Shown here: in pieces, positions 6,738 to 7,753 of the stretch
How positions within the stretch are numbered: the first letter of the stretch is position 1
How the letters are laid out: each line of letters opens with the position of its first letter
DNA from: Synergistes sp.
GTDB taxonomy: Bacteria > Synergistota > Synergistia > Synergistales > Synergistaceae
Reading direction: 5' to 3'
NCBI GenBank assembly: GCA_016288355.1
Contig: JAEEYY010000139.1
Coordinates: 1 to 7,753 of the forward strand
DNA: 7,753 nucleotides
Position numbers and translations under genes: made by a program
The notes under the pieces: generated by a model
The model's database searches: none
What the model was told of the DNA's origin: nothing
Seen by the model: the letters and a program-made list of their open reading frames with translations, nothing else

Positions 6738-7001
6738 ATGCCTTACAAACTTGTTCATATAGGTTTCGGAAATATAGCGGTGGCGGAGCGCATAGTCGCG
6801 GTGATCGACCCTGACTCCGCTCCGGTGCGCAGGCTGAAGGATGAGGCCCGGGAGGCCGGTCTTTTAGTAGACGCGACACAGGGACGCAAGACGAGGTCGA
6901 TACTGATAATGGACAGCCGGCACGTGATACTTTCAGCGATACAGCCGGAGACCATTGCCGCCCGTTTTGAGAACGAAGACGAAGATCAGAAGGCAGAGTG
7001 A
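6738..7001 (+). CDS. remA: RemA-like DNA-binding regulator (DUF370)
   Basis: An 87-residue protein clearly matching the RemA/YlzA family. In Bacillus subtilis RemA binds DNA and activates biofilm-matrix and osmoprotection genes, and ring-shaped oligomers have been described. Recognisable stretches are KLVHIGFGNIAVAER (4-18), DPDSAPVRRLKDEAREAGLL (24-43), DATQGRKTRS (45-54) and IMDSRHVILSAIQPETIAAR (57-76). Arg18, Pro29 and the basic pair Arg50-Lys51 fall where the Bacillus protein has functionally important residues (Arg50-Arg51 there). The start is the ATG one base after the yicC stop. Alignment from residue 1 supports it, whereas the longer in-frame reading from 6684 adds unrelated yicC-overlapping sequence. 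There is no obvious ribosome site, so translation probably depends on yicC. The C-terminal tail is acidic. The target genes here are unknown. Confidence 0.93.
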   Translation: MPYKLVHIGFGNIAVAERIVAVIDPDSAPVRRLKDEAREAGLLVDATQGRKTRSILIMDSRHVILSAIQPETIAARFENEDEDQKAE

Positions 7002-7003
7002 AG

Positions 7004-7573
7004 ATGAAAGGCAAGCTTTATGTTTTTTCAGGCCCCGCAGGAGTAGGCAAAGGAACTATATTGAAAAACGCAATAACAAAACTGCCTGGAATGAAATTTT
7101 CGGTATCCTGTACAACAAGAGCGCCGCGTCCGGGAATCGACAGGGAAGGCGAGACCTATTACTTTATCAGTGAAGATGAGTTCCGCCGGAGGATCGACGC
7201 AGCGGAATTTCTGGAATATGCAGACGTACACGGACATCTCTACGGCACGCTCAGGCAGACGGTCGAAAGCGCGCTAAACGAAGGAAGCGATATAGTCCTT
7301 GAGATCGACGTACAGGGCGCAAAGCTCGTAAAAGAAAAGATGCCGGAGGCTGTCACGATATTCGTGAAGCCGCCGTCGATGGAAGAACTTATCAGACGCC
7401 TGAAGGGGCGCGGCAGCGAAAGCGCCGCCGAGCAGGCTCTGCGCATACGCAATGCCGAGGAAGAACTTTCACACGCGGATGAATATGACCACGTCCTGGT
7501 AAATGACGTGCTCGACCGCGCAGTGAGCGATTTTATAAATATCGTAACGGAACACAGGGAGGAGAAAGCATGA
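7004..7573 (+). CDS. gmk: Guanylate kinase
   Basis: A 189-residue cytoplasmic enzyme that phosphorylates GMP (and dGMP) to GDP with ATP. It has the P-loop GPAGVGKGT (10-18), GMP-binding SCTTRAPRPG (35-44) and EGETYYF (48-54), GHLYGT (77-82, GNYYGT in many relatives), IDVQGA (101-106) and the lid RLKGRGSES (122-130). Length is typical (about 185-205). I chose ATG at 7004 (MKGKLYVFSGP), which matches family starts, with AGAAGG (6988-6993) 10 nt upstream. An in-frame GTG at 6998, overlapping the remA stop as GTGA and 4 nt from that site, would add two residues and cannot be excluded. The stop overlaps the rpoZ start (ATGA). Confidence 0.96.
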   Translation: MKGKLYVFSGPAGVGKGTILKNAITKLPGMKFSVSCTTRAPRPGIDREGETYYFISEDEFRRRIDAAEFLEYADVHGHLYGTLRQTVESALNEGSDIVLEIDVQGAKLVKEKMPEAVTIFVKPPSMEELIRRLKGRGSESAAEQALRIRNAEEELSHADEYDHVLVNDVLDRAVSDFINIVTEHREEKA

Positions 7574-7753
7574 TCTATATCGATCTCGAAAAGATTTACC
7601 GTGAACAGAATATACCCAACAAATATATACTGACTCTCGTAGTATCGGCGAGAGCCCGCCAGCTCAGCGAGCGCCGTGATGCTGCCAGCGACGAGAAATA
7701 TATATCAAAAGCGGTGGAGGACGTCCAGAACGGAAGGATCTCCTACCGTATAG
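7570..7753 (+). CDS. rpoZ: RNA polymerase omega subunit, 3' end cut by the window
   Basis: The first 61 codons of rpoZ are visible, and the reading frame is open to the window end. Omega is the small RNA polymerase subunit that helps beta-prime fold and assemble. The core motif NKYILTLVVSARARQLSE (residues 17-34) corresponds to the family's N-x-(Y/F)-x-L-x-x-x-x-A-x-RARQL stretch. It is followed by KYISKAVEDVQNGRISYR, equivalent to the second conserved helix and turn. The ATG at 7570 overlaps the gmk TGA as ATGA, and AGGGAGGAG (7556-7564) gives a strong ribosome site. The gmk-rpoZ order is widely conserved, which supports the call. Confidence 0.94.
   Translation, partial: MIYIDLEKIYREQNIPNKYILTLVVSARARQLSERRDAASDEKYISKAVEDVQNGRISYRI

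Noticed and set aside
6472..7014. - strand frame across yicC, remA and the gmk start
   Set aside because: Antisense to three confirmed genes, with Ser/Arg-rich shadow composition.

Overview
This window reads as ordinary bacterial chromosome carrying nucleotide-metabolism and core housekeeping genes. Eight genes lie on the + strand (pyrK, pyrD, cmk, hflX, yicC, remA-like, gmk, start of rpoZ). A tRNA-Arg gene and an adenine deaminase gene lie on the - strand at the left. Base composition looks moderate to somewhat GC-rich by eye, with frequent ATA (Ile) and AGG/AGA (Arg) codons. The yicC-remA-gmk-rpoZ order is the one known from Firmicutes and some other phyla. My best guess is a Synergistota member (Cloacibacillus/Synergistes type), with a Clostridia-like Firmicute as the alternative. 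This is inference, since no rRNA or other decisive marker is present.

Layout: positions 9-85 hold tRNA-Arg(UCU), read leftwards, with encoded CCA and a fully consensus -35/-10 promoter at 118-145. Positions 146-284 hold no convincing gene, only an imperfect hairpin and a 17-codon mini-ORF of doubtful meaning. A strong intrinsic terminator (285-320) closes the leftward ade gene (326-2056). A roughly 100-bp divergent intergenic region (2057-2158) separates ade from pyrK and contains two overlapping inverted repeats over the likely ade promoter, a candidate operator.

Rightwards, pyrK and pyrD overlap by 11 bases and encode the two subunits of NAD-dependent (class 1B) dihydroorotate dehydrogenase. 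After a 90-bp gap with a weak terminator-like hairpin come cmk (CMP kinase) and hflX (ribosome-associated GTPase). These overlap through a TTGA junction, so hflX starts with TTG. After a further 72-bp gap comes the tightly packed yicC-remA-gmk-rpoZ set, with junctions of a 1-base gap, a stop/start overlap or near-overlap, and ATGA. rpoZ runs off the right edge.

The genes share a theme of nucleobase and nucleotide supply: adenine salvage, orotate synthesis, and CMP and GMP phosphorylation. This is joined to RNA-related functions: an Arg tRNA, the ribosome-splitting GTPase HflX, the YicC RNase, and the RNA polymerase omega subunit. I found no mobile element, CRISPR array, defence system or other clearly novel system. 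The points most worth a second look are the nested dyads between ade and pyrK, the short HflX that lacks the usual C-terminal domain, and the RemA-type DNA-binding regulator inside a core operon.
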